Of a stretch of 32,231 bases of DNA, positions 22,361 to 30,275 are shown piece by piece. Position numbers and translations under genes: made by a program. Each line of letters starts with the position of its first letter. The stretch's first letter is position 1. Source of the stretch: Dehalococcoidia bacterium. Its GTDB lineage: Bacteria; Chloroflexota; Dehalococcoidia; UBA3495. The notes under the pieces are model-generated. The model was not told the DNA's origin, searched no databases, and was given only the letters and a program-made list of their open reading frames with translations. The stretch spans positions 1 to 32,231 of the forward strand of contig JAPKDE010000008.1 in assembly GCA_028822675.1 (NCBI GenBank). Reading direction: 5' to 3'.

Positions 22361-23464
22361 CTAAAACTCTCTGATTTGCGGGATGACTTCCCGGCCGAAT
22401 AATTCCAGCTCTTCCATTACGGCTTTGTGGTCTACTTTGTTCTGCTGAAACGGCATGTCGATAACACCGATGCCGCACCGGTCATGAAATTCTCTGATCT
22501 GTTTGGCCACAGTGTCAGGCCCACCAATGAAATTGATTCCCAGGGCGTTACCAACCACATCTCCCTCTGGGCTGCCGGCAACTAGACCTCGAAGATCAAA
22601 AGGCCCACCCGTGCGAGCGGATTGAATCGCCTCTGCAACTGTTCTGCGCATCGGAATGTTTGGTCCGGGTTTTGATTTCATGAGTCCTTCGAACCACTCA
22701 TTGGCCAGTTCATCGGTCTCGGCCACGTAGATGCTGCCACGGTAGACAATGTTGTCCGGACCGGGAGTCCAGCCCGCCTCCTCGCACCACTTATGGTATT
22801 TATCAGTAATCACGGCAGTTTCCTCCACGGACAGGAACGAGACCCCCAGCCCGAGGCGGTTCTCGGCGGCGTAGCGGATGGTGTCGTCGCTTCTGGTGCC
22901 GACAATCACCGGTGGAAATGGCTGCTGTACCGGCCTGGGCCAGACGGCCACAGTGCGGTACTGGTAGTAACGGCCTTCCCAGGAGAACGGTTGGGGCTCG
23001 GTCAGTGCCTTCAGAATCAGATCCATACTTTCCAACAGGCGGCCTCTGCCCTCCGCCGGGTTCACGCTGTAGACCTGGTCTTCATTGGGAGTTCCACGCA
23101 GGAACCCCGCCACGAGCCTACCGTTGGTCAGATTGTCCAACAGGGCAAGTTCCTCGGCAACTCGGATGGGGTTGTTGAGCGGTAGCAAATGGCCCAACAC
23201 GGCAATCGTGATCCGCTTGCATCTTTCTGCCACCGCTGCGGCCATGACGGCGGGGGTGCCGGTGGGGATTCGGCCGGAGTAGTGATGCTCAGAGAAGCTG
23301 ATCCAATCAAATCCTACGTCTTCCGCCAGAGCACACTCGTCCATCCCTTCTTGGTAGCTAAGAACCGATACTTCAGGGTCGGAGTACGCCGGTGGGACTG
23401 GCCAGGTAAATGGGAACTTGTGCCGTTCCGAGTACCCCATTCCAGCGAATAAAGATGCTTTCAT
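22361..23464 (-). CDS. LLM-class flavin-dependent monooxygenase
   Basis: A 367-residue luciferase-like monooxygenase. SEHH is at 58-61, the central motif NGRLVAGFLRGTPNED is at 114-129, and the barrel strand YRTVAVWPRPVQQPFPPVIVG follows. Length fits the family. The N-terminus MKASLFAGMGYSERHKFPF is longer than in the other LLM genes here and resembles members acting on larger substrates. An AAAGG directly precedes the ATG, with GGAGG further upstream. The alpha/beta hydrolase gene follows after 2 bases. It is divergent from the VOC/TIM-barrel/VOC operon, with a 243-base shared regulatory gap. The substrate is unknown. Confidence 0.92.
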   Translation of the reverse strand: MKASLFAGMGYSERHKFPFTWPVPPAYSDPEVSVLSYQEGMDECALAEDVGFDWISFSEHHYSGRIPTGTPAVMAAAVAERCKRITIAVLGHLLPLNNPIRVAEELALLDNLTNGRLVAGFLRGTPNEDQVYSVNPAEGRGRLLESMDLILKALTEPQPFSWEGRYYQYRTVAVWPRPVQQPFPPVIVGTRSDDTIRYAAENRLGLGVSFLSVEETAVITDKYHKWCEEAGWTPGPDNIVYRGSIYVAETDELANEWFEGLMKSKPGPNIPMRRTVAEAIQSARTGGPFDLRGLVAGSPEGDVVGNALGINFIGGPDTVAKQIREFHDRCGIGVIDMPFQQNKVDHKAVMEELELFGREVIPQIREF

Positions 23465-23514
23465 CCTTTAGTTCCTCCACCATTGGCCTTGGACTAACTA
23501 TCAATATTGAGGGC

Positions 23515-23544
23515 ATATTACCGTTGTGATAGGTAATGCGTCCA
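23515..23544 (-). promoter_or_regulatory. Promoter candidate of the LLM-hydrolase operon
   Basis: Minus-strand TGGACG (23539-23544), 18 bp, TAATAT (23515-23520). Both hexamers match four of six consensus bases. The start codon is 51 bases downstream of the -10. Confidence 0.35.
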
Positions 23545-23555
23545 CCTTTGCAGCG

Positions 23556-23595
23556 TGTTCTCGGCGTCTCTCCGGCGTCTTCTCGGTGTCTCTAC
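23556..23595. repeat. Tandem 11-bp repeats in a divergent promoter region
   Basis: TGTTCTCGGCG, TCTCTCCGGCG and TCTTCTCGGTG lie head to tail (23556-23588), followed by a partial TCTCTAC. The period is close to one helical turn. The array lies between the LLM-hydrolase operon and the divergent VOC operon, just upstream of the candidate -35 of the former. Confidence 0.55.
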
Positions 23596-23707
23596 AAATC
23601 AGATTCAACTTGGTGTTCCGTTTCTGGCCCAGCCGGACTATCATAATGGGCGTAAATTCAGCTTAATTACCTAACTTATACAAACTAAAAATTATTTGGA
23701 GGGCTAC

Positions 23708-24097
23708 ATGCTCGCAGAAAACATTCGCCTAAAAAACATCAATCACAGTACCTACAACGTGAGAGACAAGGAAGCTGCCCTAAAGTGGTACCAAGAAGTT
23801 CTGGGCCTGGATCAGATTCCCAAGATGGTCAACGGTGATCACTTATACTGGCTACAACTGCCAAGCGGCGCAATGATTCACATCATTGAAAACCCGCTCG
23901 CTCCTTCTGCGCCCTCCCATCACACCGCCTTTGAAGTGGACGACATTGACGCATCCCACGAGTATTTCGCAGGGAAGGGCATCACAACGACCGACATCCA
24001 AACCAGGAACGACGGACAACGCGCTTTCTACCTGGACGACCCGGACGGCAACCGAATTGAGATTTGCACCGTTTCCGGCTTTGGCGTCCTAGTCTAA
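23708..24097 (+). CDS. VOC-family metalloenzyme (first of the VOC/TIM/VOC operon)
   Basis: A 129-residue vicinal-oxygen-chelate protein with ligand positions H13 (INHSTYNV), a histidine in SHHTAFEVDD and a Glu in NRIEICTV: a complete His/His/Glu-type site of the kind seen in glyoxalases, fosfomycin-resistance proteins and extradiol dioxygenases. I chose the ATG at 23708, 6 bases after GGAGGG, over the in-frame ATG at 23696, which lies before that ribosome binding site. The next gene begins 28 bases downstream. No substrate can be inferred, and the size suits either an isomerase/lyase or a small dioxygenase. Confidence 0.88.
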   Translation: MLAENIRLKNINHSTYNVRDKEAALKWYQEVLGLDQIPKMVNGDHLYWLQLPSGAMIHIIENPLAPSAPSHHTAFEVDDIDASHEYFAGKGITTTDIQTRNDGQRAFYLDDPDGNRIEICTVSGFGVLV

Positions 24098-24125
24098 AAA
24101 TCGCTGCCATTCCTAGGAGAACATC

Positions 24126-24941
24126 ATGATCTACGGTGCAATAACCAACTCGTGGCGAGAACAACTGCCATCTTCGTCGGTCAAGGAATTGGTCGGCGCG
24201 GCAGTTGAAAAGGGTGCCAAGCACATTGAGCTGCGTCAGACCTGCCTTGGCGAATGCGAGGGAGGGGCCGGACCAGACTGGCGTCCCAATCTGGCAGAGC
24301 TGAAACAGGTGGTTGATGCCTACCCGCAACTGACCTTTGACCTGGCGATGGCGCTGCCGTGCCTGTCTCAGAAGATTGACCCGCAAGGCGAGATGTTCCA
24401 AGCAGCGCTGGCAGGGGCCAAGCTGGTGGGCGGCTCACAGCCCCATCTACGGGTGGTTGACCCTGCGCCCTTTGACACCGTGTGGACCTCACCCAGCGAC
24501 ATCCCAGAGGTAGCTCTGGGTCTGGCCGGGTTGGCGACTGAGGCGGCCAATCAGGGCGTGATTATGTCCATGGAGAATTCCAAGCTGCCCATTCGCAACA
24601 TGGCCATGCTGGTGGAGCAGGTGCGGAGTATGGTTTCTGAGGAAGCCGGGCTGGGCTTGGGCTTGTGCCCCGACCCCACCAACCAACTGCGCGGGTTCCC
24701 CGACTCCGACCCGTTGGCTGAGCTTGAAGCGCTCCCTTTGGACATGATCAAGATTGTCCATTTCAAGCAGATAAAAGCCGGTGAGACTCTTCCGACGGTG
24801 GCCGACGGCGACCTGGATTGCCACAAGATGCGGGAAATCCTGGACGCCAAGGGTTACGCCGGAGCGGCAATCATGGAGATTCCCTCCCACTCTGATGTTT
24901 TCAACAACCTGGAAACGAGTTTTCAGTATCTGGATTCATAA
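24126..24941 (+). CDS. Sugar-phosphate isomerase/epimerase-like TIM barrel (AP-endonuclease-2 fold)
   Basis: A 271-residue xylose-isomerase-like TIM barrel. Candidate metal and active-site residues at strand ends are E35 (KHIELRQ), E150 (SMENSKL), D183 (CPDPTNQ), H212 (IVHFKQ) and E251 (IMEIPSHSD), the usual Glu/Asp/His/Glu pattern of the family. Members isomerise sugars, epimerise ketoses or dehydrate 3-dehydroshikimate. AGGAGA is 6 bases before the ATG. VOC genes stand immediately upstream (28 bases) and downstream (17 bases), so the three proteins probably act together. Sequence alone does not choose between a sugar and a cyclic-acid substrate. Confidence 0.88.
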   Translation: MIYGAITNSWREQLPSSSVKELVGAAVEKGAKHIELRQTCLGECEGGAGPDWRPNLAELKQVVDAYPQLTFDLAMALPCLSQKIDPQGEMFQAALAGAKLVGGSQPHLRVVDPAPFDTVWTSPSDIPEVALGLAGLATEAANQGVIMSMENSKLPIRNMAMLVEQVRSMVSEEAGLGLGLCPDPTNQLRGFPDSDPLAELEALPLDMIKIVHFKQIKAGETLPTVADGDLDCHKMREILDAKGYAGAAIMEIPSHSDVFNNLETSFQYLDS

Positions 24942-24958
24942 CGAATTTGGAGGCTTAA

Positions 24959-25396
24959 ATGGGACTGCTAAACATAGAGGACGTGACCCACTGGTCCATA
25001 CCGGTTAACAACCTGGAGGAGTCTGAAGAGTTCTACGGAGAGTTCTTGGGCTTGGAGTATGTGGGTCGGCTGGGGAATTCACGGATGACCTGCTACAAGG
25101 TTGCCGAGCATATGATTCTGCTCTGTGAACGCAAGAACCCGGTAGACGTTGCCAAGCAGTCCGAGGAGCACGTCCACCACTCATTCACAGTCAGCCACGA
25201 GACTCTGGTTCAGGCCTGCAAATTGTTCTTGGAACGCCAAGTGCCTATTGATGGTTTGGTTCACCGTGCCCAAGGGTTCTTCACGGGTCGGGAACTCTAC
25301 TTCTTTGACCCCAGCGGCAACAAACTGGAACTGCGAGACCCAGACTGGAGCGCAGGCATGCCTGAATTGACGGTTGAGGAACTGGCAGCGGCATAA
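24959..25396 (+). CDS. VOC-family metalloenzyme (last of the VOC/TIM/VOC operon)
   Basis: A 145-residue VOC protein with H11 (THWSIPV), a histidine in HVHHSFTV and a Glu in NKLELRD, a complete candidate Fe(II) or other divalent-metal site. It differs clearly in sequence from the other VOC of the operon, so it is not a recent duplicate. A perfect GGAGG stands 7 bases before the ATG. Ring-cleaving dioxygenases, glyoxalases and fosfomycin-resistance-type transferases share this pattern. The gene ends the operon and is followed by dispersed repeats before a convergent LLM gene. Confidence 0.88.
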   Translation: MGLLNIEDVTHWSIPVNNLEESEEFYGEFLGLEYVGRLGNSRMTCYKVAEHMILLCERKNPVDVAKQSEEHVHHSFTVSHETLVQACKLFLERQVPIDGLVHRAQGFFTGRELYFFDPSGNKLELRDPDWSAGMPELTVEELAAA

Positions 25397-25412
25397 CTTA
25401 TGCGGCTCCTGG

Positions 25413-25440
25413 TCTTTCGATGGGCTCAGGATTAGCGGGA
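25413..25440 (+). repeat. Dispersed repeat type A (diverged)
   Basis: TCTTTCGATGGGCTCAGGAT followed by TAGCGGGA, the most diverged type A copy, again in a convergent gap. Confidence 0.6.
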
Positions 25441-25463
25441 GTTTCGTGAGGGACTCCCCCATC

Positions 25464-25558
25464 CCTGTCATTCTGAGGCCACCGCCGAAGAATCTCGTTG
25501 CCAATGGAAAGTCATGGCTGAGACCAGCGAGACCCTTCGCTTCTCTCAGGGTGACAGG
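25464..25558. repeat. Type C inverted-repeat element, MITE-like
   Basis: Left arm 25464-25497 starts CCTGTCATTCTGAGG and ends GAAGAATCTCG. Right arm 25528-25558 starts CGAGACCCTTCGC and ends CTCAGGGTGACAGG. The arms are imperfect complements around a 30-base centre, so the 95-base unit can fold into a long hairpin. It carries no ORF. Confidence 0.75.
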
Positions 25559-25584
25559 TCAACGAGGCCCAGTAATCCGAATCG

Positions 25585-26631
25585 CTACTGGAACTTGGGC
25601 ATGACCTGTTCTGCGAACAATTTCATGGACGCCATCACTTTGCTGTGTTCCATGCTGCCAAAGGCGAAGTTGGCCCCAAAGTAATTGATGCCGTGGTCTC
25701 TCTGCAGTCCTGCGATACGCTCTACGCACTGTTCTGGAGTGCAGAAGTAGTTATTGTCGATCTCCGACTGGTAACTCCGTGGCTCGTCGGGCCGGGTCTT
25801 CTTCCATAGCTCTAAGTCCATGTTGATCTCGTCACCCTGTGTTATCGTGCGCCGGTACGCGCTGAGATCACGCACCCAGGTTATGGCCTTTTCCGGGTAG
25901 GCGTTGGCTTCTTTCTCGTCTTCAGACAAGTACGTGAAGCGGAAGAATGGCATCTCAACCATCTTGGACTCTTTACCGGCGGCCTCGCACCGTTCAGAGT
26001 AAAGGCTCATCAGGGCCAACGTGTCGTCCAACGGCGTGGCGTAGGTAGTTAGGACTGGCAAACCCCGTTCGACTGCAATGTCGATGCTGGCGGCGGTGCG
26101 GGAAACGGCCACGTGCACCGGGGGATGAGGCTGCTGCAGTGGCCGTGGGGCGATGGTGATTCCGTCCACCTGATAATATCTGCCGTGGTAGGTGAAGTCT
26201 TCCGTGGTCCATAATCCGAGAATAATATCTAAGACTTCGCGAAAGCGATCGTTCCTCGACTCGAAATCGATCTTAAAGTTCCCGTACTCATAATCAGCCG
26301 AACCGCGACCAACCCCTAAGTTCAACCTGCCCTTGCTAAGCAAGTCCACCATGGCCGCTTCTTCAGCCAGCCGGATTGGGTGATGAAACGGCAGAACACT
26401 GACCCCGGCTCCCAGCCTGATAGTCTTGGTCTGAGCGGCGATATGGGAAAGGATTGGCATCAATGAGGGGAATATCCCGTAACGGCTGGAGTGGTGTTCG
26501 GCGATCCAGAGGGATTCGAATCCCAATTCCTCGCCGTATTGGGCCTGCTCCAGGATCTCTCCGTAGATCCGGCTCTGGTGAGACGTGTCCTTGTCGGCCC
26601 AAGAGGCTGGGAGAAATAGGGCGAACTTCAT
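25585..26631 (-). CDS. LLM-class flavin-dependent oxidoreductase
   Basis: A 348-residue luciferase-like monooxygenase with AEHH at 44-47, the strand TIRLGAGVSVLPFHHPIRLAE at about 70-90 and KGRLNLGVGRG at 100-110. The C-terminal region includes YFCTPEQCVERIAGLQRDHGI, a typical late-barrel segment with a family-like pattern. AAGGAG lies about 13 bases before the ATG, an unusually long spacing; no nearer in-frame start improves it. The gene stands alone, divergent from an MFS exporter with a 99-base shared gap, suggesting that enzyme and transporter may be co-regulated. The substrate is unknown. Confidence 0.92.
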   Translation of the reverse strand: MKFALFLPASWADKDTSHQSRIYGEILEQAQYGEELGFESLWIAEHHSSRYGIFPSLMPILSHIAAQTKTIRLGAGVSVLPFHHPIRLAEEAAMVDLLSKGRLNLGVGRGSADYEYGNFKIDFESRNDRFREVLDIILGLWTTEDFTYHGRYYQVDGITIAPRPLQQPHPPVHVAVSRTAASIDIAVERGLPVLTTYATPLDDTLALMSLYSERCEAAGKESKMVEMPFFRFTYLSEDEKEANAYPEKAITWVRDLSAYRRTITQGDEINMDLELWKKTRPDEPRSYQSEIDNNYFCTPEQCVERIAGLQRDHGINYFGANFAFGSMEHSKVMASMKLFAEQVMPKFQ

Positions 26632-26672
26632 GATGGTTTTTGACTCCTTATGGCTGGCGGCGCTGCCTGAAA

Positions 26673-26702
26673 TGGACGCTGGCGGGCAACGGCGAGTATA
26701 TA
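26673..26702 (+). promoter_or_regulatory. Promoter candidate of the third MFS gene
   Basis: TGGACG (26673-26678), 18 bp, TATATA (26697-26702). Same -35 sequence and spacer as the candidate at 23515-23544. It gives a leader of roughly 20 bases. Confidence 0.35.
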
Positions 26703-26730
26703 GCAGGCTGGAGCAGCAGGGAATGGCGAA

Positions 26731-27957
26731 TTGATCCCCCGCTCCATATATGCCGGCGCCTGGGCGTCGTCTTTCCGCTTTAGAGATTTCCGGCTGTTTT
26801 GGGCCTCAACCCTGTTTTACTCCCTGGGAACCGGCATGGAACATGTGGCCGTGGGCTGGTTGGTGTTTGACATCACCGGCTCTGCTTTCATGGTTGGCGT
26901 GGCGGCGGCAGCTCGCATGGCACCCTTGTTCTTTTTGGGAATCCTCTCCGGAGCTATGGCCGATTGGCTAGAACGGAGATTATTCTTGTTTTTTAGTGCC
27001 CTCGGCGGAGTGGCCGTCGCTTCGGTCTTGGCTGTGATTCTCATAACTGGCGACCCGCCCATCTGGTTGGTGGTGGTGCTGGTCGCCGCCGGTGGTTGTG
27101 TGTTCGCCTTTACCCTTACCACCAGAAACGCCTACACCTATGACATTGTTGGCCCTCAGCACGCATTGAACGGGCTGTCTCTGAACCAGATGGCCATGCA
27201 GTCTGGCGGTATCGTTGGTGCATTAATCTCCGGGGCATTAATCGAGTTGGTTGGTCCGGGGTGGCAGTATCTGGCAATAGCAGCAAGCTACGTGGGTTCT
27301 GCATCGGTGCTTCTGATTATCGGCAAATCTGCCACGACCGGACAGCCGGAACGTGAATCGGTGCTGCACAACCTGGCTGGGTACGTCCGTTTCCTCCGAG
27401 AAAACCGGGTGATATTCATCTTAATGTGCCTAACTTCTATCACTGAGGTGCTGGGCTTCACCCACATGACACTGCTCCCGGTATTCGCCAAAGAGGTGCT
27501 GCACGTGGGCCCGGTGGGCCTGGGGTACCTGACCGCCGTGAGACAGGCTGGCGGATTGATGGGCTTGGCGTTGTTGGCCAATTTGCGGGACTTCAGGCGC
27601 AAAGGCCTGCTGATGTTCATCATTGCCACTGGGTTTGGCGTTGGTCTGATGGGTTTCTCGCTGTCATCAGCATTGGTCATGTTCATCGTGGTGCTTGCGG
27701 CGGTCAACGCCTGCGCCATGTCGGTGGACACCCTCTACAAGACGTTGATGCAATCCAACGTCTCTGACGAGCAGAGAGGGAGAGCAATGGGGTCATGGGT
27801 CTTAAGCATTGGAGTTGCCCCAGTCGGGCATCTGGGCGTGGGCGCACTGGCCTCGGCTCTGGGCGCGCCGGGCGCATTGTTGGTCAACGGCGCAGCCCTA
27901 ACTGCAATAACCGTTGCAGCGGCATTTAAGTTGCCAAAGATCCGCCGGTTGGAATAG
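26731..27957 (+). CDS. MFS transporter, EntS/MFS_3-like
   Basis: A 408-residue major facilitator with about twelve hydrophobic segments, of the same broad group as the tandem pair at the start of the window but only distantly related to them. It shares the pattern FRDFRLFWASTLFYSLGTGMEH near the N-terminus, LSGAMADWLERR near loop 2-3, and RGRAMGSWVL where the others have RGRIMGLRTL. An inner-membrane exporter is expected. The start is TTG (26731-26733), as in the two other MFS genes, with GGGAAT upstream; the first in-frame ATG would remove the first membrane segment. It is divergent from an LLM monooxygenase, so it may export that enzyme's substrate or product. Confidence 0.9.
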   Translation: MIPRSIYAGAWASSFRFRDFRLFWASTLFYSLGTGMEHVAVGWLVFDITGSAFMVGVAAAARMAPLFFLGILSGAMADWLERRLFLFFSALGGVAVASVLAVILITGDPPIWLVVVLVAAGGCVFAFTLTTRNAYTYDIVGPQHALNGLSLNQMAMQSGGIVGALISGALIELVGPGWQYLAIAASYVGSASVLLIIGKSATTGQPERESVLHNLAGYVRFLRENRVIFILMCLTSITEVLGFTHMTLLPVFAKEVLHVGPVGLGYLTAVRQAGGLMGLALLANLRDFRRKGLLMFIIATGFGVGLMGFSLSSALVMFIVVLAAVNACAMSVDTLYKTLMQSNVSDEQRGRAMGSWVLSIGVAPVGHLGVGALASALGAPGALLVNGAALTAITVAAAFKLPKIRRLE

Positions 27958-28225
27958 ACACCACTACCCAATCGACCCCATTTAACAACCTTCTCTGAGT
28001 GCCTTCGGCCCAACCCCTTCGCGCCAGGTCATTCACGTCCGGGAATGATGCAGGGTCATCCCCAGGTCAGCCGCGTACCCGCTAGAATTCTGCCATTTGA
28101 GTCTGTCGCTTGATATAAGAATGCCGACCGAACCCTAACCGGGAATAAGCGTAAACGGTCTTCCAGTTAGCAATATTATCTTTGGACAGCCCCGGTTGCG
28201 GTACTCGCTATTAGGTTCATTTAGA
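27958..28225. other. Gene-free convergent gap before a terminator
   Basis: About 270 bases after the MFS stop contain no plausible ORF, tRNA or clear repeat. A short inverted repeat TCATTC-N8-GAATGA at 28029-28048 may be a decayed type B element. Confidence 0.5.
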
Positions 28226-28263
28226 AAAGAAAGACCCCGGCGCGCTTGCCGGGGTCTTTCTTT
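28226..28263. terminator. Strong bidirectional Rho-independent terminator
   Basis: A perfect 16-bp stem AAAGAAAGACCCCGGC / GCCGGGGTCTTTCTTT with loop GCGCTT and T/A-rich flanks on both strands. It serves the convergent MFS and esterase genes. Confidence 0.92.
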
Positions 28264-28295
28264 GTTTCATTTATTTTAGGGGTGATCTGAGCAGT

Positions 28296-29138
28296 CTAGG
28301 CGAGGCACTTAGCCACAAATTGCTTCATCAACCCGATGGCGCGGTCAGACTCCAGTCCAGGCGTATTTCCAAAGAGATGGGGCATATCTGGGAATAATTC
28401 CAGCTCGATCTCCCCACCGGCATCACGATAAGCCGCGACAAATTCTTTGGTCACCGGCACTGGCAGGTTTGTATCGGCTGTCCCTTGGACGATAATCGTG
28501 GGTGGCAGAGTTGCCTTTTCTCCGCGTTTCAGTATCTGGTACGGAGAGCCTTCTTTCATGGCGTCTGTGTTACCAAAATATCCTTCACTCAGGCCAATGA
28601 TTCTGTCGTCCCCCTCCCTTTGAACGTAAAGGTATCGCTCGTATGGAGCAACGATTGGCCAACCCAGCAAAAGATATTTAAGGGTGGCGTCGGCGTCTGA
28701 CCCTGGTAATTTGATGGTGGAGTAGGCTGGATGTGTTGGCCTCATCGCGCTCAATAAAACCGTGTGGCCGCCGCTGGAACCGCCAAGTCCGCCGACGGTC
28801 TCCGGATCGGCATTGAAGTCCGTTGCATGGGTTTTTAACCACCGAATACCCAGGTTTACATCCTCAACCTGAGCGGGATAGGGATGGTCCGGAGACTGGC
28901 GAAAGTCTACGGCGGCAACGACGATACCACTTTCAGCCAGTGCCCGATTCATTACTTCGTTGGCTGTGCGATCGCCATTGGTCCAGACTCCACCATGAAC
29001 ATCCAGCAACGCCGGGAACGGGCCTGGTCCTTCTGGTTGGTAGACCCTGACGGCCAAGCCATCCTGGTACTCCAACTCTTTTACGATAATCTGACAGCTA
29101 TGTTCCGGGTCGTATACCACCGTTGGGTTGCTGGCCAT
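28296..29138 (-). CDS. Alpha/beta hydrolase, HSL-type esterase/lipase
   Basis: A 280-residue esterase of the hormone-sensitive-lipase-like group. The oxyanion motif HGG is at 48-50 (LLDVHGGVW), the nucleophile Ser122 is in GGSSGG (119-124), the acid is Asp222 (GTADTNLP) and the base is His254 (DMPHLFG). The start at 29138 is preferred because GGAGGG lies 5 bases before it; the in-frame start at 29219 would overlap the FAH gene, whose stop is at 29176. It follows the FAH-family gene by 37 bases in one operon. It probably cleaves a carboxylic ester or carbamate; the substrate is unknown. Confidence 0.9.
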   Translation of the reverse strand: MASNPTVVYDPEHSCQIIVKELEYQDGLAVRVYQPEGPGPFPALLDVHGGVWTNGDRTANEVMNRALAESGIVVAAVDFRQSPDHPYPAQVEDVNLGIRWLKTHATDFNADPETVGGLGGSSGGHTVLLSAMRPTHPAYSTIKLPGSDADATLKYLLLGWPIVAPYERYLYVQREGDDRIIGLSEGYFGNTDAMKEGSPYQILKRGEKATLPPTIIVQGTADTNLPVPVTKEFVAAYRDAGGEIELELFPDMPHLFGNTPGLESDRAIGLMKQFVAKCLA

Positions 29139-29175
29139 GTGGCCCTCCAGTAACAAAAATTGATTGATAATCCTG

Positions 29176-30198
29176 CTACGACGTTTTGCGAACGTACTTG
29201 TAGTCCTTGGAGATACCAAACTCAGGCACCGGAGACGGATTCTTGACCTGGAAACGGTAATTGGGGTCTAGGGCTGGTTTTGGACCAATCGTGCCGCGTA
29301 GCACGCCGATGGCCTCAACCTCATGCTCAACAACGTCACCGGGTTCCAGGAACCGGGCTTTCTCAAAGCCTTTTCGGATGGACTCACGGATTGATCCACC
29401 GCCAACGGTTCCGCTGCCAATGACATCACCGGGAACTATACGGCTGTCCTTGGATGCACGCTCAACCATGTCGGCGAAGGTGAAATAGCCATTCTCGGCA
29501 GCGCCGTCCTTCATCCAGAGGTCTCCGTTGACTCGGACCTCGCATTTCAGGTGCAGGTGGCCGTCTTTCAGATAAGGGGCCATCTCGTCTTTGGTTACCA
29601 ACCAGGGGCCAATGGACGACGCGGTGTCTTTCCCCTTGGCCGGGCCTAGACCAAAGGCCATCTCATCAACCTGCAAGTCACGGGCGCTCCAGTCGTTGAA
29701 CAGCGTGAATCCAGCGATGTAGTCCATTGCGTTGGCTGCGGCAACGTTGCTGCCCTCTTTGCCAATCACAATGCCAATCTCAAGCTCATAGTCGAACTGG
29801 GATGATGCGGAAGGGTGGGGAATCACAGCATCGGTCCCGTAAACACACAGCGGGTTGGAGAAGTAGAAGACCGGCATGCGATACCAGGCTTCGTTGGGCT
29901 CGCGAATTCCCTGGTTGCTGGCATGTTCCTCATAAACGATAAAGTCTCGCACGGTGGGCGGTTGGATCACGGGAGAACGTAGCTGAACGCTGGACAATGC
30001 CACTCTGGGGGCAGATGTGTCCTTAGCCAGGGCTTCCCGAACTCGTTCAATAGCGTTATCCCCAGTCTCCAGCAGCGCTCTTACGTCCCTCAGGGGATGG
30101 CCGCTGGTGTCTACCAGGGCGCTGACGTCAACAATCTCTTCACCTTGAAGAACACCACAGCGGGGTCCTTTATCTGTGTCATAACTTAGTAGTCTCAT
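29176..30198 (-). CDS. Fumarylacetoacetate hydrolase (FAH)-family protein
   Basis: A 340-residue FAH-fold enzyme, a metal-dependent hydrolase, decarboxylase or isomerase of acylpyruvate-type compounds. An N-terminal domain (1-78) precedes the FAH core with VRDFIVYEEH (83-92), the metal Glu pair E138/E140 in FDYELEIGIVIGK, and N168-D169 in FNDWSARDLQ. The characteristic GSGTVGGG and GDVVEHEVEAIG segments are near the C-terminus. Length and motifs resemble fumarylacetoacetase-like enzymes of aromatic ring-cleavage routes. GGGAG precedes the ATG, and a strong 17-bp promoter lies at 30276-30304. First gene of the operon with the esterase. Confidence 0.9.
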   Translation of the reverse strand: MRLLSYDTDKGPRCGVLQGEEIVDVSALVDTSGHPLRDVRALLETGDNAIERVREALAKDTSAPRVALSSVQLRSPVIQPPTVRDFIVYEEHASNQGIREPNEAWYRMPVFYFSNPLCVYGTDAVIPHPSASSQFDYELEIGIVIGKEGSNVAAANAMDYIAGFTLFNDWSARDLQVDEMAFGLGPAKGKDTASSIGPWLVTKDEMAPYLKDGHLHLKCEVRVNGDLWMKDGAAENGYFTFADMVERASKDSRIVPGDVIGSGTVGGGSIRESIRKGFEKARFLEPGDVVEHEVEAIGVLRGTIGPKPALDPNYRFQVKNPSPVPEFGISKDYKYVRKTS

Positions 30199-30275
30199 CT
30201 GGGTCTCCCATTTTCAGCCGAATACGCTTTAGAACCGAATCCGTTCAGGCCACATCAGTGGCAAGAACAGGTGGA

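Noticed and set aside
22359..22478. A 40-residue N-terminal extension of the alpha/beta hydrolase
   Set aside because: It would overlap the LLM coding sequence and has no family resemblance.
26723..26734. Four-codon mini-ORF (ATG GCG AAT TGA) overlapping the TTG start of the third MFS gene
   Set aside because: It could be a coupling leader, but a frame this short occurs easily by chance and nothing else supports it.
27958..28225. Possible small RNA gene before the terminator at 28226
   Set aside because: The strong terminator already serves two flanking genes, and no convincing plus-strand promoter or conserved fold was found in the gap.
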